Below, piece after piece: positions 1 through 8,437 of a stretch of DNA of 64,000 nt. How positions within the stretch are numbered: position 1 is the stretch's first letter; the number at the start of each line of letters is the position of its first letter. The position numbers were made by a program, and so were the translations under genes. The notes beneath the pieces are model-generated. The model had not been told where the DNA came from. It ran no database searches and saw only the letters and a program-made list of their open reading frames with translations. The stretch is from Colivicinus sp963607765 (GTDB lineage Bacteria; Bacillota_I; Bacilli_A; Erysipelotrichales; Erysipelotrichaceae), in assembly GCA_963607765.1 (NCBI GenBank), contig CAVDDT010000016.1, positions 1-64,000 of the forward strand, in the 5' to 3' direction.

Positions 1-417
1 AGTAGAACCAGGCTTAACCATTGCACTTGCGATATCTACTTTCTTGCCATTTACCAAGATGTGGCCATGGTTAACAAGTTGTCTAGCACCACGTCTAGTT
101 CTTGCAAAACCTAATCTGTATACTAGGTTATCTAATCTTGATTCTAATAGAATTAGTAGGTTAGTACCTGTAACGCCTTCCATCTTACTAGCTCTTAAAT
201 AAGTGTTGTAGAATTGCTTCTCATTTAAACCGTATAGGTTCTTAATCTTTTGCTTTTCAGCTTGTTGTAAACCGTAGTTGCTAAGTTTGATTCTCTTAGA
301 AGCACTTCCGTGTTGACCTGGGATATAAGCTCTCTTTCTTAATTCTTCACCTGTTTCTAGGATAGAGAAGTTAAGACGACGAGATATACGCCATACTGGT
401 CCAGTATTTCTTGCCAT
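1..417 (-). CDS. rpsD: 30S ribosomal protein S4, C-terminus beyond window
   Basis: Primary 16S rRNA-binding protein that nucleates assembly of the small-subunit body. The minus strand reads MARNTGPVWRISRRLNFS from the ATG at 415-417, then the conserved YIPGQHG segment and the S4 RNA-binding domain (LLESRLDNLVYRLGFA, then QLVNHGHILVNGKKV). About 139 codons are visible; S4 is usually near 200 residues, so roughly a third is missing on the left. A good ribosome-binding site, AGGAGGAAAAAA, precedes the ATG. It stands alone behind a long leader and a sigma-A-like promoter, the usual arrangement of rpsD in Firmicutes. Identification is certain. Confidence 0.97.
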   Translation of the reverse strand, partial: MARNTGPVWRISRRLNFSILETGEELRKRAYIPGQHGSASKRIKLSNYGLQQAEKQKIKNLYGLNEKQFYNTYLRASKMEGVTGTNLLILLESRLDNLVYRLGFARTRRGARQLVNHGHILVNGKKVDIASAMVKPGST

Positions 418-563
418 ATTTTTTCCTCCTGTAGCAATCAGTTAGAGGTGTAAATCATCCTAGGGATGTGTTAGTATTCAATTTTCATCCATTACGCTAG
501 ACTACTCATATACCATTTGGTTACTAACGCGCTTCCTTAAAACTTTACATGCGCACTAAACTG
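418..563 (-). promoter_or_regulatory. rpsD 5' leader, candidate S4 autoregulatory RNA
   Basis: About 145 nt of untranslated leader lie between the predicted rpsD transcription start (near 563) and the ATG. In Bacillales the rpsD leader folds into a structure to which S4 binds to repress its own synthesis. Position, length and the single-gene context match; I did not fold it or align it to a covariance model, so the regulatory role is inference. Confidence 0.5.
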
Positions 564-570
564 CCTAATA

Positions 571-600
571 ATAATACCAAATTGTTATGTCTATAGTCAA
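571..600 (-). promoter_or_regulatory. rpsD promoter
   Basis: On the minus strand TTGACT (595-600) and TATTAT (571-576) are 18 bp apart. This is the best -35/-10 pair upstream of rpsD. Its -35 directly abuts the -35 of the divergent ezrA promoter. Confidence 0.7.
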
Positions 601-629
601 TTGAAAAATAGCGTTTATGATAGTAAAAT
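601..629 (+). promoter_or_regulatory. ezrA operon promoter
   Basis: TTGAAA (601-606) and TAAAAT (624-629) are separated by 17 bp. This gives a leader of about 23 nt carrying AAAGGAG (648-654) before the ezrA ATG at 659. The -35 boxes of this promoter and the rpsD promoter lie back to back at 600/601. Confidence 0.6.
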
Positions 630-658
630 TAAACTAGTTTTGGTGATAAAGGAGCGTT

Positions 659-2362
659 ATGGAGAATCAATATATTTTATACATTATTGGTGGATTAATA
701 TTACTTGCGATAATCCTTGTGATTATTCTGGTTTCTAATACAAAAAAATCTAACTTAAAAAAAGACATCGCTGAATTAAATGTACGTTTTAATGCGGTGA
801 AGACCACTCCTCTTGCGTTTAAATTAAGTAAAGCTCAAGCCATGGCTAAAAGAAACGAAGAGACCGCTGATAAGGTTAAAGTATATTATGAAAAATATGA
901 AGATGCTCAAAAACATATAGATCAAATTAGCGAAATGCTTTCTACTATCGATGATGAAGTGGCTAGCAGGGATTATAAAGCCGCAAGGGAAGCGGTTACT
1001 ATTGTGGAAGAGAATATTGCCGATAGTGAAAAAGAGGTTGCGGATATCGACAAATTCTTGGAACAATTTTCCGAAGAAGAAAATGACCAAAGAGAAACTT
1101 CAAGTCGCTTAAAGGAACAATTTAGAGAATTAAAACTATATATCAATCAAAAATCTAATAGTCTTTCTATTGCTTATGAAGGAATCAATAAGAAAATTGA
1201 GAAAGTTGAAGATTTGTTTTCTAACAGCGAAGAATTTATGTATATCAATGATTATGTGAGTTCTTGGGACTGTCTATTAAAGATTAAAGATGAAATTAAT
1301 GATATTAAAAATTGTGTATTAAAGATTCCTGCTTTAATCAAGGATACAAAAGGTGTCATTCCTACTTTAACTGATGAAGTAAATAGACAATATGCCCTAA
1401 CTAGACAAAGAGGAGTTTATATTAAGCATCTTGATATTGACAAGAAGTTAGAGAATATTTCAAAAGTTGTTAGTGATGATATTAAAACTTTAAGTTTGGG
1501 TAATATTGATGGTGTTGATTCACACAATAATGAAAATATTGTTGAGCTTAATAAAATTTTAAATGACTTAGCTGTTGAAAATAAGAGCTATGCTGAAGTT
1601 AAAAATAAGGGAAGTGAAATTACCGATAATCTTAACGAATTAAAGAGCTTGCATAATTATGTAAAGATTGCTTATGAAAAAGATAAAGATAGATTTGGTA
1701 TCGAAAATATTGATGATTACATCAATGATAGTGAAAAACGTATAAAGGAATATCAAGCTGACTATATTATCTTTAATCAAGACTTAGCAAGTAATGACAA
1801 GCCTAGTACTGAGCTTTTAGCTCAAGCTAATAAACTTCTTGAAGAATCTGATGAAGACAAGAAGAAATTGAGTTCTTATAAGGCTAGTTTTGATAAGAAT
1901 ACTGGTGATGAACAAAGAGCTAAAACTCAGCTTATGAAATTACAAGTTGTATTAAATGAAGTTGAAGTTAAGGTATTGGAGTATCATCTTCCTACGATAG
2001 CCAATTCTTATCATGATGATTTGGTTAGTGGAAGAGAAAGAATTGCAAAGATTAAGGAATTATTAAATGCGATTCCAATTGATATTGATACTTTAAATAC
2101 TACTTTAGATGAGGCTATTGATTTTATCTACAAGTTCTACAACAATGTAAACAATGTTGTTGGTATGGCAATCATGGTAGAAAATGCGATTGTTTTTGGA
2201 AATAAGTATCGTTCTACTTATCCTGAAGTGGAAAGAGATTTGTCCAAGGCTGAGTTCTCATACATTAATGGTGAATATACTAAGGCATTAACGATGGCTA
2301 TTTCTTGTATGGAAAAGCTGTTCCCTAATAAGAAAGATACTGATTATTTGGAGAATGCCTAG
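659..2362 (+). CDS. ezrA: Septation ring formation regulator EzrA
   Basis: A single-pass membrane protein that in Bacilli interacts with FtsZ and limits Z-ring formation to mid-cell. The 567 residues begin with one strongly hydrophobic segment (about residues 5-26), followed by a highly charged, almost purely helical region consistent with the spectrin-like repeats of EzrA. Length matches the family (about 560-575). Its position upstream of a cysteine desulfurase and thiI is the classic Firmicute order. AAAGGAG lies 4 nt before the ATG. The stop TAG shares one base with the GTG start of the next gene, implying translational coupling. Confidence 0.9.
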   Translation: MENQYILYIIGGLILLAIILVIILVSNTKKSNLKKDIAELNVRFNAVKTTPLAFKLSKAQAMAKRNEETADKVKVYYEKYEDAQKHIDQISEMLSTIDDEVASRDYKAAREAVTIVEENIADSEKEVADIDKFLEQFSEEENDQRETSSRLKEQFRELKLYINQKSNSLSIAYEGINKKIEKVEDLFSNSEEFMYINDYVSSWDCLLKIKDEINDIKNCVLKIPALIKDTKGVIPTLTDEVNRQYALTRQRGVYIKHLDIDKKLENISKVVSDDIKTLSLGNIDGVDSHNNENIVELNKILNDLAVENKSYAEVKNKGSEITDNLNELKSLHNYVKIAYEKDKDRFGIENIDDYINDSEKRIKEYQADYIIFNQDLASNDKPSTELLAQANKLLEESDEDKKKLSSYKASFDKNTGDEQRAKTQLMKLQVVLNEVEVKVLEYHLPTIANSYHDDLVSGRERIAKIKELLNAIPIDIDTLNTTLDEAIDFIYKFYNNVNNVVGMAIMVENAIVFGNKYRSTYPEVERDLSKAEFSYINGEYTKALTMAISCMEKLFPNKKDTDYLENA

Positions 2363-3474
2363 TGAATAAGATTTATTTTGATAGTGTTTCTACGACTTCT
2401 TTAAATAAAGAAGTTTTAAAAACTTATAAAGAGATTTTGGATAATCATTATTGTAATAGCGACGCCTTATATGATGATGGCGTAACCATCTATAACATGC
2501 AAGAAAAATCACGTGGCAACATTGCCAAACTATTGAATGTTGAAAAAGATGAAATTATTTTTACAAGCGGTGCTAGTGAAGCTAATAGTTTAGCTATTAA
2601 GGGATTGTGTTTAAATAATCAAAAGAAGAAACATCTTATTACTAGTATTTATGAACATTCAAGTGTTTATAATTCTTTTAAGCAATTAGAAGAGAAATTT
2701 GGCTTTGATGTTACTTATTTATATCCAAACAAAGATGGAATAATTAGTCCGGAAGATGTTAAAAATGCATTAAGAGATGATACTTTACTTGTAAGCATTA
2801 TGCTTGTTAATAATGAAATTGGTTCTGTTAATGACATTAATAGCATTAAGGAAATTGTTAAAAAGCACAGTGGAACCTATTTCCATTGTGATATTACTCA
2901 AGGTATAGCTAAAGTGGATATTGATTTAAAAGATATTGATTTAGCTAGCTTTTCTGCTCACAAGATTCATGGCTTAAAAGGAAGTGGCGTTTTAGTTAAA
3001 AAGAAACATGTTGATTTAATGCCTATTATTTCTGGTGGCCAACAAGAATACGGCATTAGAGGTGGTACTTCTAATGCACCTAGCAATATAGTTTTGGCTA
3101 AGACATTAAGGCTTGCCTTAGAAAATAAAGATAAGCACGCAGCTTATGTTGATGAACTTAAAAATTACTTTATTAAAAGAATAGGTGAAGTAAGTGAGGT
3201 TAAGATTAATTCCCCTAAAGGTAGTGTTAATCTTGTTAATATTTCTACACCTATTAAAAGTGAAGTGGAATTAAATGCGCTTAATGCTAGAGATATTATG
3301 GTTTCTAGTAAGTCTACTTGCGGTTCTAGAAAGAATGAAAATAATAGAACTTTAAAGAGCTTGGATATTGATGAAGATTATGCGCTTAGAGTTTCTTTTG
3401 ACTATAGTAATACAAAAGAAGAAATAGATTATTTTATTGAATGTATAAAGGAGGATATAAAACGTTATGCTTAA
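2362..3474 (+). CDS. Cysteine desulfurase (NifS/IscS family, ThiI partner)
   Basis: PLP enzyme that removes sulfur from cysteine and passes it on as a persulfide. At 370 residues it is a class V aminotransferase fold with the PLP lysine in SAHKIHG (K201) and the catalytic cysteine in the mobile loop SKSTCGSRK (C320). The start is GTG, overlapping the ezrA stop by one base. It overlaps thiI by 8 bp; in Bacillus the desulfurase in this position (NifZ) supplies sulfur to ThiI for 4-thiouridine in tRNA. No SufU or IscU scaffold is adjacent, which fits a dedicated tRNA-thiolation role. Confidence 0.92.
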   Translation: MNKIYFDSVSTTSLNKEVLKTYKEILDNHYCNSDALYDDGVTIYNMQEKSRGNIAKLLNVEKDEIIFTSGASEANSLAIKGLCLNNQKKKHLITSIYEHSSVYNSFKQLEEKFGFDVTYLYPNKDGIISPEDVKNALRDDTLLVSIMLVNNEIGSVNDINSIKEIVKKHSGTYFHCDITQGIAKVDIDLKDIDLASFSAHKIHGLKGSGVLVKKKHVDLMPIISGGQQEYGIRGGTSNAPSNIVLAKTLRLALENKDKHAAYVDELKNYFIKRIGEVSEVKINSPKGSVNLVNISTPIKSEVELNALNARDIMVSSKSTCGSRKNENNRTLKSLDIDEDYALRVSFDYSNTKEEIDYFIECIKEDIKRYA

Positions 3475-4663
3475 TTTAGCTTATGATCATATCGTTGTTA
3501 GATATGGTGAATTATCTACTAAAGGCAAGAATAGAAAAGATTTTACTAAAGCTTTAACTAATAATATTAAAAGAAGATTACAGGCATATAGTAAGCTTGA
3601 ATATAAAACTCTTCATGATGGTTTATTTATTAAACTAAATGATGAGGATTATGGCTTAATCAAAGAGGATTTAAAACAAGTATTTGGTTATGCTTATTTT
3701 TCTGGGGCAATGATTGTTAGTCATGATATCGAGGAAATTAAGGATGTGGCTTTGAAACTTGCTTCAAAAAAGGAATATAAAACTTTTAAGGTTGTTTCAA
3801 GACGCAGTAATAAGAATTATCCTTTAAGAAGTGATGATATTAATAGACAAGTAGCTGGTCATATTTTAAGAAACTGTGATATTAAAGTTGATGTCCACAA
3901 TCCTGAATTAAAGATTTATATTGTTATTGATCAAAATAATACTATTATCATGGATGAAAAGGTAAAAGGTATTGGCGGCTATCCTACTGGTGTAAATGGA
4001 AAAGCACTTTTGATGATGTCTGGCGGAATTGATTCACCTGTTGCAGCTTATTTAACAATGAAAAGAGGATTAAAAATAGAATGTATTCATTTTGCTAGTG
4101 AACCATATACTAGTGCTCAAGCAAAAGAAAAAGTTCTATCTTTAGCCAGAATTTTAAGTGTCTACCAAGGTGATATTTTAGTTCACATTATTCCTTTTAC
4201 TGATTTGCAATTAGCTATTTATAAGCATAGCAATGAATCTTATGCGATAACTATTATGCGTCGTATGATGTATCGTATTGCGGATAGAATTGCTAATGAA
4301 AGAAAGATTAAACTTATTACTAATGGCGAAAGCGTTGGACAAGTTGCGAGTCAAACGCCAGAAAGCATTAGTGTTATCGCAAAAGTATGTGACACTTTAA
4401 TTCTTCGTCCACTTTGTATGATGGACAAAATAGAAAGTATTGATTTAGCTAAAAAAATCGGCACATATGAGACTTCTATTCTTCCTTACGAGGATTGTTG
4501 TACGATTTTTGATCCGAAGAATCCGGTTACTAAGCCAAAGGAAAAAGAATGTTTATTTTATGAATCTAAATTTGATTATGAATCTTTAATTGAAGAATGC
4601 ATTAAGAACGATCAAATAGTTAAGGTTTCATATTTAGATAAGAATACAGATGATATGTTTTAG
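3467..4663 (+). CDS. thiI: tRNA 4-thiouridine synthase ThiI
   Basis: Adenylates U8 of tRNA and replaces its oxygen with sulfur from the neighbouring desulfurase. The 398 residues contain an N-terminal ferredoxin-like/THUMP region (about 1-165) and a PP-loop ATP-binding site, MMSGGIDSPVAAY, near residues 183-195. The C-terminal segment YEDCCTIFDPKNPVTKP is characteristic of ThiI. There is no rhodanese domain, as in Bacillus and unlike the longer E. coli protein, so the persulfide transfer site must lie in the PP-loop domain. It overlaps the desulfurase by 8 bp and is followed by pepP after 9 bp. Confidence 0.94.
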   Translation: MLNLAYDHIVVRYGELSTKGKNRKDFTKALTNNIKRRLQAYSKLEYKTLHDGLFIKLNDEDYGLIKEDLKQVFGYAYFSGAMIVSHDIEEIKDVALKLASKKEYKTFKVVSRRSNKNYPLRSDDINRQVAGHILRNCDIKVDVHNPELKIYIVIDQNNTIIMDEKVKGIGGYPTGVNGKALLMMSGGIDSPVAAYLTMKRGLKIECIHFASEPYTSAQAKEKVLSLARILSVYQGDILVHIIPFTDLQLAIYKHSNESYAITIMRRMMYRIADRIANERKIKLITNGESVGQVASQTPESISVIAKVCDTLILRPLCMMDKIESIDLAKKIGTYETSILPYEDCCTIFDPKNPVTKPKEKECLFYESKFDYESLIEECIKNDQIVKVSYLDKNTDDMF

Positions 4664-4672
4664 GAGGTTATT

Positions 4673-5908
4673 ATGAATTTATATTCTATTAGAAGAGAAA
4701 GACTTATTAAAGACCTTGCTGGAAATTCTACTATTGTATTATTTTCTGGTAATACTGTTATGAAATCAGAGGATGAGGGTTACCCATTTGATGTTAATCG
4801 TAACTTCTACTATTTAACAGGCCTAGAGAATGAATCAATGGCGCTTGTTGTTTCTTGCATTGATGGAAACATTTCTGAAAGCTTATTTATTTTGCCTTAT
4901 GATGAACTATTAGCTAAATGGGTAGGGGGCAGAATGTCTAGTGAAGAAGCAAGTGAGATTAGTGGTATTGATAATGTTCAAGACTATGCAGATTTAGATG
5001 ATTATCTAGCTAGTTTATTAAATAGACAAAGACACAATCCTGGCTATAAGATGTATTTTGATTTATGGCATTATGCTGCTAACCAAGATTTATCGGATGG
5101 TGCAAAGTACGCTAATAAATTAAGAACTAATTATCCTTCTTTAGAGATCAAGGATATCTATCCTGTTATTTCTAAGATGAGAATGGTGAAAGATGATTAC
5201 GAACTAACTTGTATCAAACAAGCTATTGCTATTACTAATGCAGGTGTTAGACAAATGATGTCTACTATTCGTCCTGGCATGAATGAAATGGCTATGGAAG
5301 GCTTATTTAATTATGTTTTAGCTAGCAATGTTTGCGGCAAAAATGCTTTTAAGTCAATTTGTGCCAGTGGCAAGCGTGCTACTATTCTTCACTATAGTGA
5401 CAACAATCAAGCAATCAATGAAGGCGAACTGTTCTTATGTGACTTGGGTGCTACTTTCAAGAATTATTGTGCTGATATTTCTAGAACATTCCCTGCTGGC
5501 GGCAAATATTCTGATCGTCAAAAGGAAATCTACGAGATTGTTTTAGGTGCTCAAAAGATTGTTGAAGAAAACGCAAAGCCTGGTATTACGCTTAGAGCTT
5601 TAAATAAACTTGTAGTTGATTACTATACTGCAGAGCTTCCAAAACACGGACTAAATAAAGATGTTTCTGAATATTATTTCCATGGTGTATCTCATCATCT
5701 AGGATTAGATTGTCACGATGTTAATACTGGCAATGTTCCTCTTGCTCCTGGCAACGTTATCACTAATGAGCCCGGATTATATATTGAAGATGAAAACATT
5801 GGTATTAGAATTGAAGATGATTTGCTAATTACTGGCACAGGATGCGAAGTTCTATCTATCGCTATTCCCAAGACTGTAGAAGATGTAGAAGCTTTAACTA
5901 ATCACTAA
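4673..5908 (+). CDS. pepP: Xaa-Pro aminopeptidase (M24B)
   Basis: Cytosolic metallopeptidase that removes the N-terminal residue preceding proline. It has 411 residues, with an N-terminal creatinase-like domain (about 1-165) and a pita-bread catalytic domain. The five metal ligands are recognisable: the two Asp in LCDLGATFKNYCADIS, His in FHGVSHHLGLD, and the two Glu in TNEPGLYIE and GIRIEDD. A strong TAGGAGG precedes the ATG. It is the last gene of the ezrA operon. Its stop overlaps the stop of the convergent metallophosphoesterase by 4 bp, leaving no room for a terminator between them. Confidence 0.93.
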   Translation: MNLYSIRRERLIKDLAGNSTIVLFSGNTVMKSEDEGYPFDVNRNFYYLTGLENESMALVVSCIDGNISESLFILPYDELLAKWVGGRMSSEEASEISGIDNVQDYADLDDYLASLLNRQRHNPGYKMYFDLWHYAANQDLSDGAKYANKLRTNYPSLEIKDIYPVISKMRMVKDDYELTCIKQAIAITNAGVRQMMSTIRPGMNEMAMEGLFNYVLASNVCGKNAFKSICASGKRATILHYSDNNQAINEGELFLCDLGATFKNYCADISRTFPAGGKYSDRQKEIYEIVLGAQKIVEENAKPGITLRALNKLVVDYYTAELPKHGLNKDVSEYYFHGVSHHLGLDCHDVNTGNVPLAPGNVITNEPGLYIEDENIGIRIEDDLLITGTGCEVLSIAIPKTVEDVEALTNH

Positions 5909-6738
5909 TTAGCTTTCTTAAGTTTATATATAACTATTTCGGCATCCGCATTTAAACGGATGTCGTTTTCAATTGTGCCAAGTCCATTAGTGATATCAAG
6001 AGTTACACCGTCAACATCATCTTTTCCATGATAATAAGATGTTGCACCACTTGGACGATAGAATAAATTAATAAGCGGGATATATACCTGTCCGCCAAGT
6101 GAATGCCCAGCTAAAATGTAGTCAGTTAAAGATGAAGTAAGGCTATTTGCTTCATCTGGACAATGAGTTATGGCAACAGTATAGTGTGTTGAATTTATTC
6201 CATCATATGCACTGCTTACATTGGGATTTCCATTAACGCTTGAATCTACTCCAACAAGGTTAATATAAGATCCATTTAAGTATATTTTTTCATTGGTGTT
6301 ATTTAATAATCTAAAATCACATTCGTTATAAATGCTGTTTACTTGATCGTAATAATTATTGTCTTTATCTCCTAGTACGGCATATTTTCCATATTTCGCA
6401 TTAATGTTTCTCAAAAAGTTTTCAAGCTTTGCGGTCTTTTCACCATCTAGAGCTTCATCAAATAAATCTCCGCCAAAGATAACGATGTCAGGACTAAAAT
6501 TATTTATTTTATTTTCGATATTGTCTAAGTCTTCATCGTCTAAAAAAGTTCCATAATGAAGATCAGAAAAATATGCAATTATTAGCCCATCAATATTTGA
6601 ATCAATTTTGTTAGAAGTTATTGTTTCTTTTCTAACAGTGATATCTTTAGTATTAATAAAAATCGCATTGTATATTGTTAGTCCAATGCAAATTAAGATA
6701 GCTAATATAAGAATAATAATCTTTTTTGTTTTTGACAT
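5905..6738 (-). CDS. Membrane-anchored metallophosphoesterase (YkuE-like)
   Basis: Predicted membrane-bound phosphoesterase, 277 residues. It has an uncleaved N-terminal membrane segment (about 6-29) and then calcineurin-like motifs: FSDLHYG (D59, H61), FGGDLFD (D91), THCPDE and LAGHSLGGQVY. The usual GNHD motif reads LGDKDN (G123-D126), so the metal-binding Asn and catalytic-site His are replaced by Asp and Lys. Activity may be altered or lost. YkuE-type enzymes act on cell-surface lipid or lipoteichoic acid phosphodiesters; the substrate here is unknown. The gene has no Shine-Dalgarno and its -10 lies 6 bases from the ATG. Confidence 0.82.
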   Translation of the reverse strand: MSKTKKIIILILAILICIGLTIYNAIFINTKDITVRKETITSNKIDSNIDGLIIAYFSDLHYGTFLDDEDLDNIENKINNFSPDIVIFGGDLFDEALDGEKTAKLENFLRNINAKYGKYAVLGDKDNNYYDQVNSIYNECDFRLLNNTNEKIYLNGSYINLVGVDSSVNGNPNVSSAYDGINSTHYTVAITHCPDEANSLTSSLTDYILAGHSLGGQVYIPLINLFYRPSGATSYYHGKDDVDGVTLDITNGLGTIENDIRLNADAEIVIYKLKKAN

Positions 6739-6744
6739 AAATCT

Positions 6745-6750
6745 ATTCTA
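6745..6750 (-). promoter_or_regulatory. -10 box of a predicted leaderless promoter (metallophosphoesterase)
   Basis: The minus strand has TAGAAT, six bases (AGATTT), then the ATG at 6738. There is no purine-rich ribosome-binding site. With the usual 6-7 nt discriminator, transcription would begin at the A of ATG. The -35 (GTGAAT, 17 bp upstream) is weak. Confidence 0.55.
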
Positions 6751-6918
6751 TCAAATAGGGAGCTTTAATTCACTTTTGCATTTCACATAATTTAACAAAT
6801 TTAAAACATATTTCTGCTATAGCACTTGTTTAATATATAGTTGTAAGGAAAATAAAAACCTTACAAAAGTATCCAATTCCCCTTGATACTTAAAGAATGT
6901 CCCCTAAATTTTTAAAGT

Positions 6919-6946
6919 AAGAAAAGCTCCATCAGGAGCTTTTCTT
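6919..6946 (-). terminator. Hairpin at the end of the ytqA-mnmM operon
   Basis: A perfect 12-bp inverted repeat (AAGAAAAGCTCC / GGAGCTTTTCTT, 4-nt loop) overlaps the mnmM stop codon. On the minus strand it is followed by an imperfect U-rich tract. Likely an intrinsic terminator. Confidence 0.6.
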
Positions 6947-7459
6947 AATTATGTAGGTATATGGCTCATCAATGTTTTTGTATGCTTTGTATTTTTCTAA
7001 TACATTTAAATTGTTGTTATTAATGTATTTATCAACCAAATAATATTCACTTTTTCCACCCTTATGTCCTCGATAGAAAGTGATAATAATATATCCATTA
7101 TTTTCTAATAGATTATATGCTTTTTTAAAAGCTGTTAAGGTTTCGCTATCTTTAGTGGTTGTTTTATCTTCACTATTTGGAAAATAGCCCAAATTAAAGA
7201 TGAATAATTTAATACCTTTATTAATATATTTATCAAAGTAGATATGGTTATCTAATAGTAAAGAGACATTATTTAAATCTTTAACTTTTTGTTTGGTGTT
7301 AATGATTGCTTGCTTATTGATGTCAAAGGCATATACATGCTTGGCCAAAGTGGCTAGATAATAGGTATCGTTGCCATTGCCCATTGTCATATCGACGCAA
7401 ACATCGTTTTTAGTGATTAATCCCTTTAGATATTTATGAACATAAGTGTTGTTATTCAT
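6932..7459 (-). CDS. mnmM: tRNA mnm5s2U methyltransferase MnmM (YtqB family)
   Basis: SAM-dependent methyltransferase that completes the mnm5 side chain on the wobble uridine of tRNA, replacing the MnmC methylase domain in most Gram-positives. At 175 residues it is a minimal Rossmann domain. The SAM motif is VCVDMTMGNGNDTYYLA followed by an acidic strand end (VYAFDIN), and the downstream segment IFNLGYFPNSED matches the PF06962 family. It overlaps the radical-SAM gene ytqA by 8 bp, the conserved ytqA-ytqB pair of Bacilli. The function rests on family knowledge of YtqB. Confidence 0.85.
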   Translation of the reverse strand: MNNNTYVHKYLKGLITKNDVCVDMTMGNGNDTYYLATLAKHVYAFDINKQAIINTKQKVKDLNNVSLLLDNHIYFDKYINKGIKLFIFNLGYFPNSEDKTTTKDSETLTAFKKAYNLLENNGYIIITFYRGHKGGKSEYYLVDKYINNNNLNVLEKYKAYKNIDEPYTYIIKKSS

Positions 7460-8387
7460 AGTATTTGCCTTGGTACGTATCTAGCTTAGCCATTAGTTTA
7501 TCAATATCATTTAAGATAGTTGTTTTATTCAAAACCCAATTTGGCTCAATTAATTCTTCTTTTATCGGATCACCAGTTAGCCTTTCAATAACTACTTCAG
7601 GCTTTAGAAGTTCTAGTTGTTTTACTACTATTTCAATATATTCATCTCTGCCAAGCATATTAAATGGCTCTTTTTGATAGATTTCATTAAGTTTAGTATC
7701 TTTTAAAATATGGAGCATATGAATTTTAATACTATCAAATTTTAAATGATTAATGTCCTTGATGGTTTTAAGCATATCTTCTTTAGTCTCATTAGGAAGG
7801 CCATTGATGATGTGCACACATACTTTAATATTTGTGTCCTCTAGAAGAGAAATAGCTTTTTTAAAATCATCAAAGTTATAACCTAAATTTAAATATTTAG
7901 AACTTTTGAAATTGGTTGTTTGTAGCCCTAGTTCTATCCAAATAGGCTTTTTGTTTGTGATGCTATTTAGATAATTAACTATCTCTTCATTTAAACAATC
8001 ACATCTTGTTGCGATAGCTATTTCAGCTACTTCTTCTTTATCTAGAAAAGGCTCTAACATCCCCTTGATTTTAGACAGGGGGCCATAGGTGTTAGAAAAG
8101 GATTGAAAATAGGGAATATATAAGCCATTATTCCATTTTCTGTCCATCACTTCTTTGTTTCTAATATATTGGGTCAAGACATCTTCTTTAATATTAAGAT
8201 TTGAATCACCAGATCCACAGCTTGAACAATATATGCATCCACCATATCCTTTTTTGCCATCTCTATTTGGGCAAGTGAAATGTCCATCAATAATAACTTT
8301 GGCTACTTTTTGGTGATATTTATTTTTAAGATAATAATTAAAAGTATGATATCTTTTATTATCAAGAGTGTATTTAAAAGTATTCAT
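7452..8387 (-). CDS. ytqA: Radical SAM protein, TIGR01212 family (YtqA)
   Basis: A 311-residue radical SAM enzyme. Near the N-terminus CPNRDGKKGYGGCIYCSSCG holds the cysteine set typical of TIGR01212 (C-N-GGCxYC), giving one [4Fe-4S] cluster. Downstream GLQT, CVHIINGLPNET and the IHML region match the family. Its fixed pairing with mnmM points to the same pathway: conversion of the cmnm5 or nm5 group at the tRNA wobble uridine. YtqA has been proposed for this in B. subtilis, but I hold the exact reaction as probable only. The start ATG lacks a Shine-Dalgarno and lies 6 bases after a -10-like box. Confidence 0.87.
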   Translation of the reverse strand: MNTFKYTLDNKRYHTFNYYLKNKYHQKVAKVIIDGHFTCPNRDGKKGYGGCIYCSSCGSGDSNLNIKEDVLTQYIRNKEVMDRKWNNGLYIPYFQSFSNTYGPLSKIKGMLEPFLDKEEVAEIAIATRCDCLNEEIVNYLNSITNKKPIWIELGLQTTNFKSSKYLNLGYNFDDFKKAISLLEDTNIKVCVHIINGLPNETKEDMLKTIKDINHLKFDSIKIHMLHILKDTKLNEIYQKEPFNMLGRDEYIEIVVKQLELLKPEVVIERLTGDPIKEELIEPNWVLNKTTILNDIDKLMAKLDTYQGKYYE

Positions 8388-8393
8388 ATATAA

Positions 8394-8399
8394 ATATTA
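8394..8399 (-). promoter_or_regulatory. -10 box of a predicted leaderless promoter (ytqA)
   Basis: The minus strand has TAATAT, then TTATAT (6 bases), then the ytqA ATG at 8387. No ribosome-binding site is present. It sits immediately beside the divergent leuS promoter. Confidence 0.5.
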
Positions 8400-8402
8400 A
8401 CA

Positions 8403-8431
8403 TTGATTTTAAGCTTTAAAAATCATATTAT
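8403..8431 (+). promoter_or_regulatory. leuS promoter
   Basis: TTGATT (8403-8408) and TATTAT (8426-8431) are 17 bp apart. Transcription would start near 8438, at the beginning of the T-box leader. Confidence 0.65.
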
Positions 8432-8437
8432 TATTGA

